Shown here in pieces: positions 51,904-61,540 of a stretch of DNA of 64,000 bases. The notes below the pieces were generated by a model that saw nothing but the letters and a program-made list of their open reading frames with translations, had not been told where the DNA came from and ran no database searches. This DNA comes from JBKHYJ01 sp046565505 (GTDB lineage: Bacteria > Acidobacteriota > Blastocatellia > UBA7656): NCBI GenBank assembly GCA_046565505.1, contig JBKHYJ010000095.1, positions 160,686 to 224,685 on the forward strand, in the 5' to 3' direction. The translations under genes and the position numbers were made by a program. Each line of letters opens with the position of its first letter. Positions within the stretch are counted from its first letter, which is position 1.

Positions 51904-51962
51904 GGCCGCGGCCCGCGCAGGGGTCGTTCTCTGTGCGACCCTTGGCTGCGCGGGCCGCGGCC
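51904..51962. terminator. Nested GC-rich hairpin in the gap before the S46 gene end
   Basis: A perfect 16-base-pair outer stem (51904-51919 with 51947-51962) encloses an inner GGGTCG/CGACCC hairpin (51921-51926 with 51936-51941). It lies 24 bases beyond the stop of the minus-strand S46 gene. It lacks a T-run. The rest of the 319-base gap (51668-51986) shows no other supportable feature. Confidence 0.6.
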
Positions 51963-51986
51963 GGCGCGGGTTGAAACCCTCACGCC

Positions 51987-54068
51987 TCACTTCATTAACT
52001 CATCCGCGACTTCGTTCGCGCCGTAGACCTTGCGCAAGGCTTCAATCATCGCGCGCGAGTCAACCGAGACCGCGCGATTTTGCGTGTCGTCGAAGACGAA
52101 GTTGCCGACTAACGATTGTATGTTGCCGTCGAAGATGAGCCCCACCAGCTCCGCGTTCTGATTGAAGACGGGAGATCCGCTGTTGCCGCCGGTTATGTCG
52201 TTAGTCGAAACAAAATTGAATGGCATGTTAAGGTCGAGCGCGGACTTCTTCGCCAGCCAGCTCGCCGGCAAGTCGTAAGGAGACTTGTTGCCATGCTCCG
52301 CCGCGCGCTTGTACAGGCCCGCGATGGTCGTGAAGGGCGGAACCTGGCGGCCATTCTCCTGATAGCCTTTCACCGTGCCATAAGAGAGGCGCAGCGTGAA
52401 GGTCGCGTCGGGGTAAAGCCTAGTGCCTTCGATGTCGAAAAGGGCCCTCGCGATCTTCGAGTAACTCGCCCGCTCGTTGCTTTGAACCTCGCTCTCGTAG
52501 CGCTTGCGCAGTGCGCGGGACTGCTCGTCGACGGACCGCGCGAGCACGATCATCGGGTCGGTCGATTCCTCTATCGCCTTCATGCCGCCGGCGGCGAGTT
52601 GCCTGCGGTAACTCACGTCCTTGAGCTTCGTGCCCTCGACCAGTTCGGCGGCGCGGGCCTCAGGCGACTTGCCGCCTAGCGCCTTCTTGACCGCCGCGTT
52701 ATCCGCGCCCAGCTCGTCGCGCATGAACGCCAGCGAGTCGGCCAGCTTCATCTTCTCCAGGTCCTCATAAATCGGGGCGGGGGAGAAGAGGTTCAATTCG
52801 AGCGACTCGCGCCGGGCTTCGGTGTACTCGGGCAGCCGCTCCGTGTCGGGTTTCGCCCTCTCCGCCGCCAGCCTGACCAGCGTGCGGGCGATGTCGAACA
52901 GCCCAGAGTTGAAGCCGGCCCCGCCCTCAAGCAGGGAGTATTCGCGTGAGTAAGCCGGCAGCGTTTTGCGCCCCCTCGCTATGCTGTCCCATGCATCGCC
53001 ATACTCTTTCCGCTTCTTCTCATCCGCAGTCACGGAGCGGCGCAAGGCTTCTTCAGCTTTAGCCTTCCTCGCCATCAGAGACTTATCTTGAAGCCCTTCG
53101 AGCTGCCCGCGATACACCTTGAGCGCGTTCTCTATGCTGAAGAGTTCTTCCTTCGCCCGCCGCGATTGCTCCTCGCCTTTCGCGCTGTACTTTTCCAAAA
53201 GCCCATGCTCGCGGGTGAGCAGCCTCAGGGCGAATGGGATCCCTGTGTCGCGGAGGTATTCCAGGTGCGCCACCGTGTTCAAGCGCGCGGTCGAGCCGGG
53301 GTGGCCGGAAACGAATACGAGCTCGCCATCCTTCGCGCCCGCCTTCGACCACTTGAAATAATTCTCCACCCTGATCGGCTTATTATCTTCGTAGATGCGG
53401 AACAGCGCCATGTCGAGGTCGTAACGGGGGTAGTTGAAGTTATCCGGGTCGCCGCCGAAGAAGGCTATGCCGAACTCGGGCGCGAAGACCAGCCTGACGT
53501 CCGTGTACTTTTTATATCGGTAGAGGTTGTACTGCCCGCCCTGGTAGAGCGTCACGACGTCGCTGCGCAGCCCCGTCGCCGCCAGGGACTCCTTCTCTAT
53601 CGCGGCAATCTCGGCGCGCCGCGCGGCGGTGGCCTCCTCGCCCGCCGCGCCCGGCTTGACCGCCCGGTTAACGCGGTCTGTCACGTCCTCGAGGCTGATT
53701 AAGACGTTGAGTTCGAGGTCGGGCGCCTTGACCTCTTTATCGCGCGTCGGCGCGTAGAACCCGTCCTTGACATAGTCTTTCTCGGCCGAGCTTATCTTCT
53801 GCAAGGTGTCGGACGCGATGTGATGGTTGGTCAGCACAAGCCCGTCGGCGGAAACGAAAGAGCCTGACCCGCCATTGTTGAAGCGCACGGAAGCCAGTTG
53901 CACTTTCTTCAGCCAGGCGTCCGTCACGTCAAACCCGTAGCGTTTCTTAATCTCCACCCTCGGGACATTGTTGAATGTCCACATGCCCTCGTCCGCGCGA
54001 GCTATATGGATGCCTGAAATCGTAAACAGCGCGACGAGAAGGGCGCTTAGATACCTTTTGATTTTCAT
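51987..54068 (-). CDS. S46-family dipeptidyl peptidase (DPP7/DPP11-like), exported
   Basis: A 693-residue serine peptidase that releases dipeptides from N-termini. Signal peptide about 1-25 (ending IARA), then DEGMWTFNNVP, the usual S46 mature start. The catalytic His lies in GLVLTNHHIA, the Asp in NFNYPRYDLDMALFRIY, and the Ser in TGGNSGSPVF. The middle helical domain (about 260-560) is of normal size. DPP7 and DPP11 differ by the residue at the P1 pocket near LIFDGN; I cannot align it with certainty, so specificity is open. Single gene on the minus strand; the start codon follows GAGGGTCAAAC. Fits the many other peptide-degrading enzymes of the window. Confidence 0.92.
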   Translation of the reverse strand: MKIKRYLSALLVALFTISGIHIARADEGMWTFNNVPRVEIKKRYGFDVTDAWLKKVQLASVRFNNGGSGSFVSADGLVLTNHHIASDTLQKISSAEKDYVKDGFYAPTRDKEVKAPDLELNVLISLEDVTDRVNRAVKPGAAGEEATAARRAEIAAIEKESLAATGLRSDVVTLYQGGQYNLYRYKKYTDVRLVFAPEFGIAFFGGDPDNFNYPRYDLDMALFRIYEDNKPIRVENYFKWSKAGAKDGELVFVSGHPGSTARLNTVAHLEYLRDTGIPFALRLLTREHGLLEKYSAKGEEQSRRAKEELFSIENALKVYRGQLEGLQDKSLMARKAKAEEALRRSVTADEKKRKEYGDAWDSIARGRKTLPAYSREYSLLEGGAGFNSGLFDIARTLVRLAAERAKPDTERLPEYTEARRESLELNLFSPAPIYEDLEKMKLADSLAFMRDELGADNAAVKKALGGKSPEARAAELVEGTKLKDVSYRRQLAAGGMKAIEESTDPMIVLARSVDEQSRALRKRYESEVQSNERASYSKIARALFDIEGTRLYPDATFTLRLSYGTVKGYQENGRQVPPFTTIAGLYKRAAEHGNKSPYDLPASWLAKKSALDLNMPFNFVSTNDITGGNSGSPVFNQNAELVGLIFDGNIQSLVGNFVFDDTQNRAVSVDSRAMIEALRKVYGANEVADELMK

Positions 54069-54353
54069 GTTTGACCCTCGGAGTAGAAGTTGTTAGAAGG
54101 AGTTCAGAACACAGCTTGTTTTTGTCCGACAATCACGTCCAAAAATGAGGGCGAGCCGTTTGTGATCGGCTTGCCCTTCACCATTCCGCTCACTCTTGGA
54201 GAAGAGATGGCGGTACGTTGCCGCCATTAATATTCTATCAAATTCCTGGCGCCATGTACCACGCTACAAGGCCGCCGCCCGCGCCGGCCGGGGCGAGAGC
54301 GCGAGAATCGAATTATGTTTGTTAATAATGGCAGCCGGCCGCCGTCCGGCGAC

Positions 54354-56225
54354 CTAGCCCCTGAGCATCTCGACAAGGAGAATGGACACTGCGGCGGGCG
54401 TGACCCCCGGGATGCGGGCGGCTTGGCCTATGGTGCGCGGGCGGATGGCGCCGAGTTTCTGGACCACTTCGTTCGACAGGCCAGATATGCTTGAGAAGTC
54501 CAGGGCGGGGGGGATCTCCATGTCGTCGTAGCGGCCGCGCCTGCGTGCCAGCGCTTCCTGGTCTTTCAGATAGCCCGAGTACCTTATGTCGTTCAGCGCG
54601 ACCGAAATCTCTTTATCTTTCGCGCCGCCTCGGATCCTCGCCTTAATGATTTCCAGTAAGCTCTCCCGATCGCAGTCGGGGCGCCGCGCAAGGTAATCGA
54701 GCCTCTTTCCGCGGTAGGCATCCGCGGAGCCTTCTAGCGCGATGTCGCTGAGGAGGTCGGCGCCGAGGTCGGTGACTTTTGTGGCGAACAAAAACTCTTT
54801 TACTTTATCTACGCCGTGCTGGCGACGCTCGAACGCGTCGTAGTCTTCATCGCTGACCGCGCCGACTTCGTGTGCGAGCGGCGTCAGCCTCTGGTCCGCG
54901 TTGTCATACCTGAGCGACAGGCGCATCTCCGCGCGCGAAGTGAACATGCGGTAAGGCTCGTCCGCCCCCTTCGTGACGAGGTCATCTATCATCACGCCTA
55001 TGTAACTTGAGAGGCGGTCGAGCACGACGGGCTCGCGGCCGAGCGCGGCGAGCGCGGCGTTCATGCCCGCGACAATCCCCTGGCCGGCCGCCTCCTCATA
55101 CCCGGACGTGCCGTTGATCTGCCCCGCGTGGAAGAGCCCGCGAATCCGCTTCGTCTCGAGCGTGCCGGATAACTCGCGCGGGTCCACGAAATCGTACTCC
55201 ACCGCGTAGCCGGGCCTGAGCAATTTAACGTTTTCAAGGCCGGGTATCGCGCGCACGAATTCTAGCTGGACCTCTTCGGCCATGCTCGTAGAGATGCCAT
55301 TCGGGTACACCTCGTAGGTGCGGTAGCCTTCCGGCTCCAGGAAAATCTGGTGGCGCGGCTTCTCGGAGAACTTCACCACCTTGTCTTCGATAGATGGGCA
55401 GTAGCGCGGGCCTATGCCTGTGATGTCGCCGCTGTAGAGGGGCGACTTGTCCAGGTTGCGGCGGATCACGTCATGCACGGCTTCGTTCGTGTAGCCGATG
55501 AAGCACTCTATCTGCGGGCGGCCGATCTCGTCGGTCTTGAATGAAAAAGGCACGGGGCGCGCGTCTCCCGGCTGACGCTCAAACTTTGAGTAATCAATCG
55601 TGCGGCCATCGAGCCGGGGCGGGGTGCCCGTCTTGAGCCGGCCGGACTTGAACCCGAGCCTGCGAATACAGCCGGCGAGCTTTATAGAAGCGGGCTCGCC
55701 CGACCGGCCCGCTTGAAACGTCTTATGGCCCACGTGAATCAACCCGTTCAGGAAAGTTCCCGTCGTCAGCACGACCGCGCGCGCTTCTATGCTCGTGCCG
55801 TCGGCCAGTTCTACGCCCGCCACGTGGTCGCCGCGGAATTTGATCTCGGCAACTTCGCCTTCGATGACCGAAAGGCGCCCTACCGTAGAAAGCCTGCGGC
55901 GCATCTCCGCGCGATAGAGATTGCGGTCGGCCTGGGCGCGCGGGGATTGGACGGCCGGGCCGCGGCTACGGTTGAGCAAGCGGAACTGAATCCCTGTCGC
56001 ATCTATGACATCACCCATGAGGCCGCCCAGCGCGTCCGTCTCGCGCACGAGGTGGCCTTTAGCTACGCCGCCGATGGCCGGGTTGCAGCTCATCTGCCCG
56101 ATAGAGTTTACGTCAATCGTGACAAGGGCGGTCCTCGCGCCGACCCGCGCGGCGATGTGAGCCGCCTCGCACCCGGCGTGGCCCGCGCCGATCACGATGA
56201 CATCGAATGAATTGCCCGCGCTCAT
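54354..56225 (-). CDS. mnmG: tRNA uridine-5-carboxymethylaminomethyl modification enzyme
   Basis: MnmG (GidA), with MnmE, modifies the wobble uridine of several tRNAs using FAD and methylene-THF. Landmarks: VIVIGAGHAGCEAAHIAARVG (FAD loop, split for length), IGQMSCNPAIGGVAKGHLVRE, LKTGTPPRLD, PGYAVEYDFVDPREL, LFHAGQINGTSGYEEAAGQG, ASRAEMRLSLRYDNAD, and the C-terminal YSGYLKDQEALARR. The frame starts upstream at 56264, but ATG 56225 begins at the family start (SAGNSFDVIVIG), giving 623 residues. No mnmE, rsmG or parA is adjacent, so the usual gid cluster is broken up. Last-exon-type single gene. Confidence 0.95.
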   Translation of the reverse strand: MSAGNSFDVIVIGAGHAGCEAAHIAARVGARTALVTIDVNSIGQMSCNPAIGGVAKGHLVRETDALGGLMGDVIDATGIQFRLLNRSRGPAVQSPRAQADRNLYRAEMRRRLSTVGRLSVIEGEVAEIKFRGDHVAGVELADGTSIEARAVVLTTGTFLNGLIHVGHKTFQAGRSGEPASIKLAGCIRRLGFKSGRLKTGTPPRLDGRTIDYSKFERQPGDARPVPFSFKTDEIGRPQIECFIGYTNEAVHDVIRRNLDKSPLYSGDITGIGPRYCPSIEDKVVKFSEKPRHQIFLEPEGYRTYEVYPNGISTSMAEEVQLEFVRAIPGLENVKLLRPGYAVEYDFVDPRELSGTLETKRIRGLFHAGQINGTSGYEEAAGQGIVAGMNAALAALGREPVVLDRLSSYIGVMIDDLVTKGADEPYRMFTSRAEMRLSLRYDNADQRLTPLAHEVGAVSDEDYDAFERRQHGVDKVKEFLFATKVTDLGADLLSDIALEGSADAYRGKRLDYLARRPDCDRESLLEIIKARIRGGAKDKEISVALNDIRYSGYLKDQEALARRRGRYDDMEIPPALDFSSISGLSNEVVQKLGAIRPRTIGQAARIPGVTPAAVSILLVEMLRG

Positions 56226-56264
56226 AATTACTCGCCCCGCACAGAAACTATCCGTCCCGGTCAC

Positions 56265-56854
56265 GTCTTTAGTATATTAACGTAAAATCAATTATACCTG
56301 CGCGGGGTAGGGACGAGATACCAGAATTGCAAAAACTCGTGCGAATGATGGCCGCGGCCGGGTCGGTAACCCGCTTCAGGCGGCCTGGCTCCTCATCCTT
56401 CAGCGGCTTGCGGGGGAAGGCGCGGGGCTCGTTTTATCGGCCATTAAGGCCGCGAGAGGCGGAGAGCAAGCCGTTCCGCTTGTCATCACAGAGCGGGCCA
56501 TGCCGCGCTCCCGGGCGGGCTCAGATAACTCGAAGCTCCCGCCTAAAGCCGCGGCGAGCGGCGCAACGCGAGTTATTTCCGAGACTCTACGAAGATGCTT
56601 ACTGGCTCGATATGCCTGAATGGCCTGGGGCCGATGTGACAACACGCCGCGCCGTCCCACGTCAGAAGGGCGGTCTGCCGCCGGCACGGCGAAACAGCCG
56701 TAGAAAAATCTGGGCGGAACGTTTAGGCCCCGCCCGAACCGCTCAAGCACTTAATCAGACTTGTTCAGTGCGCGTCGCTTAGCCGGGCTTCCCGCTCTCG
56801 AAATAGCCGGCAACCCTGCCCCCGCAATTTGCGGCTTTGACCTGCGCCGGGTCG
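56265..56854. other. Gap between mnmG and the beta-helix gene, possibly holding decayed coding sequence
   Basis: About 590 bases without a confident gene. On the plus strand, codon-like stretches exist in two frames: one beginning near 56320 (EIPELQKLVRMMAAAGS) and another at about 56390-56600 (WLLILQRLAGEGAGLVLSAI through ETLRRCLLARYA, then TGA). The switch of frame would fit a frameshifted old gene, but no family is recognised. Confidence 0.3.
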
Positions 56855-57760
56855 TCACTGCTGGCTCAGAGTCGAGTTTGTCGCGCCCGGAGTCGTATTG
56901 CCCGCAAACCTGTTGTTCTGAAAAGTCGCGACCGTGGTGCCAGCCGCGACGCTGATCCCTACGTTGTTGTTAAGAATGTCCGAGTTTGATAGCCGGACCA
57001 GTGCCGTCCCGCTGAACCCCGACACGCCGGTGGCATTGTTGCTCACAACGGTGCTCACGACGTTTATCACCCCTGTGGATTCGGCCACTACCCCTATATT
57101 TGAATTCTGTGACACGACAGAGTTGCTGATCGTCGCGGTCCCCGAAAACGTATCCAGCCCGAACTGGCACGCCTGCAACCTGACGCGGTCGAGCGACGCC
57201 GTCAGAACCCCAGTGCTTGTCTGCATCCTGACGCCCGCTATCCCGCAGTTGTTGATGTAACTATCTTTCACCGTCAAGCTGCCGCTGTTCGCGCCGAGGT
57301 TGGCGTCAATGCCGTTGCTGGTGAACCCCTGTATGGTGACGTTCTCAACGTGGAGCGTCTTCCCCGCCAGGTAGCGTATGCCGTTTACACCGTTGCCCGC
57401 GCCGTTGATGGAGAGGTTGCGGAGTCTGACCGTGTCGTTAACGCCCGCGTTGACGATAACACCATTTGATAAAGAGGCCAGGATGGAGCCTACGATGCCG
57501 CCGCCATCGATGGTGATCGATTTGGTGATGGTGACTACGCCAAAGCCTCCAGGGTCGAGCACGGAGATTTCTCCGCCCGCTGCGGTCTTAGAGATGGCGC
57601 CCGCGAAGGTCTTGCAGGGCGCGGTCCGGCTGCAAGGGTTGGCGTCATCGCCGACGCCTGAAACCCAGGTCCTGGTCGCCTGCGCCTGCGCCATCGAGCT
57701 GAAGAGAAAACACACGGCTAATACTGCGAGCGCATTTAACATCAGTCTGATCTTCTTCAT
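56855..57760 (-). CDS. Exported right-handed beta-helix protein
   Basis: A 301-residue secreted protein with a signal peptide (about 1-26, ending AQAQ), a pectate-lyase-like N-terminal cap (TWVSGVGDDANPCSRTAPCKTFAGAIS) and then parallel beta-helix rungs (VKDSYINNCGIAGVRM, ISNSVVSQNSNIGVVAES, LSNSDILNNNVGISVAA) rich in Asn, Ser, Val and Ile. No catalytic site of a lyase can be pointed to, so it may be binding-only. It lies 110 bases downstream of the large HYR-repeat gene on the same strand, so the two may be expressed together as surface proteins. Confidence 0.85.
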   Translation of the reverse strand: MKKIRLMLNALAVLAVCFLFSSMAQAQATRTWVSGVGDDANPCSRTAPCKTFAGAISKTAAGGEISVLDPGGFGVVTITKSITIDGGGIVGSILASLSNGVIVNAGVNDTVRLRNLSINGAGNGVNGIRYLAGKTLHVENVTIQGFTSNGIDANLGANSGSLTVKDSYINNCGIAGVRMQTSTGVLTASLDRVRLQACQFGLDTFSGTATISNSVVSQNSNIGVVAESTGVINVVSTVVSNNATGVSGFSGTALVRLSNSDILNNNVGISVAAGTTVATFQNNRFAGNTTPGATNSTLSQQ

Positions 57761-57870
57761 GATTTTTCTCCTTTAAATCTTTAATGTCGAGCGTAGAGAA
57801 TCTGTGTCCTCTCCGACCTCGTCTCCAAATCTCTTTACAGGACCCTCGCGGACGAATGCCCTTCATTAAA

Positions 57871-60759
57871 TCACTTGTGAATGACTATGTTCCCGCCTCC
57901 GAGCACGGCCGTCGGGTTCGCGGTGTCGGGGGCGCCCATCTGGTTATCATAGACGACGGCGTTGTTGTTATTGATGTCCCATATCTTGATTCGGAACTTG
58001 TCCGTCCCGCCGCCCCCGGCGACCGCGCCATCGATCGCCGTTAACAGGAAGCCATAGTTGCCGCTGCCATTGACGGTTCCCGAACCTTTATACTGGAATT
58101 TGGACCCTTCGATCACGAGCCATTCGTAGGTCGTGCTGTGGAAATTGAAGTTGGCAAACCTGAACTCGGTTTCGCCGACCGGGACCGTGCTCCCGCTCCG
58201 GTACTTGGAGTTGAGGCCGAAGTTGGCCCTGCCGGTCAGGGTCGGGTTGGCCGGGTAAGCGCCGGCGGGCGAGTTGACCCATCCGCCGCCGGTTACGAAC
58301 TCCCCGTCGGGGTCGAAGACGACGATAAGCGCGGGCTGGTTGTTGACCGTGCTGGAAACCACGGCGTTGCCGCAGTCGTCCACAATCCGAAGTTTGACGA
58401 GGTAGACGCCGGAGGCCGTAAAGGTGTAGCTCAGGTTGGCAGTGCCGGGCGTCGATGCGGTCGGCTCGACGACTGCGGCCGCCTGCGTGATGTCGTCGAA
58501 CATCCATTGAGCTGTGTGCGTGTCGCCGGGGTTGTCTGTGAAGGTCGCCGTGAAGTTGACGGCATTATTGACCTGGAAGAGCGCGCCGGTCACGGGGCCC
58601 GTTATGGTCACGACGGGGCTCGGGTTAACGACCGTCACGGTCTGTTGGCAAGTTGCCATATTGCCCGCCGCGTCGACCGCCTTCCAGGTGATGACGGTCG
58701 TTCCTACCGGGTAGAGGGCGTTTAACGCCGCCCCATCGCTGCGCGTGCCTGTCACGGCCGGGACAGCGCAGTTATCCGTCGCCGTCGCGGCGCCCGGGTT
58801 GACCGCGGCCCCGCAGGCGCCCGGCGCGTTATCGACAACGCTCACGTTCGCAGGGCATGTGATGACCGGCGGGGTTGCGTCCACAACCCGCACGGTGGCA
58901 GTACAGGTGGCCTCATTGCCCGCCGCGTCTGACACCCGTATGGTCACCAGGGTGTCGCCCAAGCCGATCAGCACGCCTTCGGCGGGGCTCTGGATGACGG
59001 TGACGGCCGAGCAGCTATCGGCGGCCACAACCTCTCCCGTCAGGTCCGGCATGGAGGCTACGCAATCCGCGTCCGCCGATATGGTCCTGTTCGCCGGGCA
59101 TGCTGTTATTGTCGGCGGCACATTTTCGTTGACTGTCACCGAGAAGCTGCAACTGGCATCCCCCGACCCCGTGCAGGTGACGACGGTCGTGCCCGTGGGG
59201 AACAAAGAACCTGACGGCGGACTGCACGTGACGGTGCCGCACGAGCCTGAGGTCGAAGGCGCGGCGTAGGAAACGACGGCCCCGCACTGATTGGGGTCGG
59301 TCGGCCTGGTAATATCAGGGCCGCAGGTGAGCACGCAATCGGCCTCGCTCTGGCTCACTGTGACGGTGAAGCTGCAACTCGCGGAATTGTTCGACGAGTC
59401 TTTTGCGGTGCAGGTCACGGTAGTGGCACCCGTGGGGAAAACCGAGCCGGACGGTGGCGCACAACTGACAGTTATGGCAGAGCAGTTGTCTGTCGCGCTC
59501 GGCTCCGGGTAATCGACTTTCGTCCCGCCGGGGCTCGCCGCCTCGTTGGTAACGTCACCCGGGCATGTAATGACCGGAGGCTGCGTGTCGTCTCCGGTTA
59601 CCGTCACAGTGAAGTTGCAAGGGTCGCCGGTCTGACCTGCGCAAGTCACAGTGGTCGTGCCCGACGGGAATACAGACCCCGGAGGCGGGCTACATTCGAC
59701 GACGCCACAGTTGCCGCCCGAGCCTGTCGGGACGGAATAGCTCACAACCGCCACACACTGGCCGGCAGGGCTGGCCTGAGTGATGTCGCCCGGGCAGGCG
59801 ACCGAGCAAGTCTGCACGCCGGCAGTGACCGTCGTTAAAGCGACTACGGTATTGTCCGGTTCGTGCAATTCAGGGGTCGAGCTGGCGACCGTCGCCGTGT
59901 TAGCGATTTCAGTCCCGTCCTGCGTCCCCGCATTTATATTATAGGTAATCGAAAAAACAGCCGTGGCATTGGCGGGCAGCGTCGCTATCGTGCAGACGGT
60001 CGAGCCCGCGCCGCTGCCGGAGGTCGGGTTCGTGCAGTTGGCGGCAGGGCCCGAGAGCTGTGTCTCGGATACGAAGGTTGTGTTCGGGGGCACCCCGTCC
60101 GTGAGCACAACGCTCTGCGCGTCGTCCGGGCCTCTGTTGCTGACATAAATCATGTATGTGACGCTCGAGCCTGCCGCCGCTTGAAAAGGGCCATTCTTGA
60201 TGACCGAAAGGTCAACGCTAGCGTTCGCGGGGTTGCGGACGACGAAGCTCGCGGAGGCGAAGCCCGCCCCGCCATTGTCAACGGTCTTAATAAACCAGGT
60301 CCCAACCTGCGCGAATTGTCCTGTCGTGGGGATCACAAAGCTGTCGCTCTGCGGGCTGGAAGTAACGTCGGCCTGCTGTACGACGCTGCCATCGGGGGCA
60401 ACCCACTGGAACCGCCGCTGCCGACGCCCGGATATAGGCAACTGCGCGCCCACGGCCACCGCGCATGCTGTTTCGCCCAGGTTGAACGAGGCAGCAGGCG
60501 TCGAGCAGTCGGCTCGAAACGTGCTTATAGATTCCGAAGACGCGCTGACCCGTGCCGCGCGCGAGAAGCCCCGGCCCGGCAGGCCGGAAAGACTCGAAAG
60601 AAAAAAGGCCGCCGCCGTCGCGAAAAGAATTAAGCGCGGTCCGTAACGATCGGATACTCCGACGAACCCCCTAAAGCGCCTTGAGGCATCCCCGTTTTGA
60701 GATAGCAGTTTTTTCAACTCAGCGGCGAGCTGAGGGAGAGAAAAATTGCGAGGGTTCAT
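57871..60759 (-). CDS. Large exported DUF11/HYR/PKD-like repeat protein
   Basis: A 962-residue surface protein. The hydrophobic export segment is unusual in being internal (about 42-58, LILFATAAAFFLSSLSG) after a 40-residue charged N-terminus. Then come a DUF11-type domain (about 180-310, VDLSVIKNGPFQAAAGSSVTYMIYV), several HYR-type immunoglobulin-like repeats (about 320-720; recurring PPSGSVFPTGTTTVTC), a PKD-like domain (about 725-810, VTITGPVTGALFQ) and a C-terminal beta-domain (FVTGGGWVNSPAGAYPAN... ) seen at the end of such proteins. Many Cys pairs occur in the HYR part. No sorting signal is seen. The start follows GAAGGAGAAAAGAAT. Likely adhesive or matrix role. Confidence 0.86.
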   Translation of the reverse strand: MNPRNFSLPQLAAELKKLLSQNGDASRRFRGFVGVSDRYGPRLILFATAAAFFLSSLSGLPGRGFSRAARVSASSESISTFRADCSTPAASFNLGETACAVAVGAQLPISGRRQRRFQWVAPDGSVVQQADVTSSPQSDSFVIPTTGQFAQVGTWFIKTVDNGGAGFASASFVVRNPANASVDLSVIKNGPFQAAAGSSVTYMIYVSNRGPDDAQSVVLTDGVPPNTTFVSETQLSGPAANCTNPTSGSGAGSTVCTIATLPANATAVFSITYNINAGTQDGTEIANTATVASSTPELHEPDNTVVALTTVTAGVQTCSVACPGDITQASPAGQCVAVVSYSVPTGSGGNCGVVECSPPPGSVFPSGTTTVTCAGQTGDPCNFTVTVTGDDTQPPVITCPGDVTNEAASPGGTKVDYPEPSATDNCSAITVSCAPPSGSVFPTGATTVTCTAKDSSNNSASCSFTVTVSQSEADCVLTCGPDITRPTDPNQCGAVVSYAAPSTSGSCGTVTCSPPSGSLFPTGTTVVTCTGSGDASCSFSVTVNENVPPTITACPANRTISADADCVASMPDLTGEVVAADSCSAVTVIQSPAEGVLIGLGDTLVTIRVSDAAGNEATCTATVRVVDATPPVITCPANVSVVDNAPGACGAAVNPGAATATDNCAVPAVTGTRSDGAALNALYPVGTTVITWKAVDAAGNMATCQQTVTVVNPSPVVTITGPVTGALFQVNNAVNFTATFTDNPGDTHTAQWMFDDITQAAAVVEPTASTPGTANLSYTFTASGVYLVKLRIVDDCGNAVVSSTVNNQPALIVVFDPDGEFVTGGGWVNSPAGAYPANPTLTGRANFGLNSKYRSGSTVPVGETEFRFANFNFHSTTYEWLVIEGSKFQYKGSGTVNGSGNYGFLLTAIDGAVAGGGGTDKFRIKIWDINNNNAVVYDNQMGAPDTANPTAVLGGGNIVIHK

Positions 60760-61540
60760 ATTCTTTTCTCCTTCGTTTTTTTCTGTATGGACCTGAGTTA
60801 CCGTGACAACCTGATCGGGCCTGTGCTAATTCAGGAGATTATCGCGAGAGGCTTTCCCACAGTAATCATTTTTACCGCGCGTATCCTATTCCGGTTTGCT
60901 CCTCAGAGTCAAGTTAAATATCGAACTATCTTCCGGCCATCGGTCGCGGGCATTAATTAAACGGGCCTGTGAGCTCTGGTTATGGCCTGCGGGTAAGAAC
61001 TTGATGTCGAGCGCGTCACAACAGAGAATGGGTTCCGCCGACGGCCGAGGATAGCCGATTATCGCGGCTCGGTTCGCCTGCGCGAAAACTTGCCCGCGAG
61101 TCTCGCCCTGCCTCATGGCCGCCCGCGCGTATAAAATATTACTGATTCGGTGAAGCGGCTCACGTCGAGATGCCGCCCATCTGCCGGACGCGGAGACCTG
61201 AGAGCGCGTCCTGATAAGCTTTCATCCCCGCCGGCAGATGAGTAAGGGGAGAGGCTCCGTTCATCACCTCCGATTGTATCTTCACCACTTGTGGAATGAT
61301 GCCGATTGGAGCTTACTTCCCGACGTAAATGTGATCGTTGCCTTCAAAGCTTTTCAATAGAGTTGCCAATAATCGGCTCACTACGGCGCGCAGGGGGCGC
61401 GGCCGGCGGAGGAAGCTCCGCCCGCCGGCCGCGCCCCGCAGGAAATATGATCCGCCCGCCGGAATCACCTACCGCGGTTGTCGTCTAGCGGGAGTCTCGA
61501 TCAAACCTCTTAGTGTTTAGCCGCCGCCCGGCCGAGAGGG
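60760..61540. other. Long gap with two hairpins, no supported gene
   Basis: In 781 bases no convincing gene is seen. A perfect 16-base-pair GC-rich hairpin lies at 61394-61409/61422-61437 (12-base loop, no T-run). A pair CATCTGCCGG (about 61179) and CCGGCAGATG (about 61231) are inverted repeats 40 bases apart and could form a larger structured RNA. The 3' part is less GC-rich than the genes. It could contain a regulatory RNA. Confidence 0.35.
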
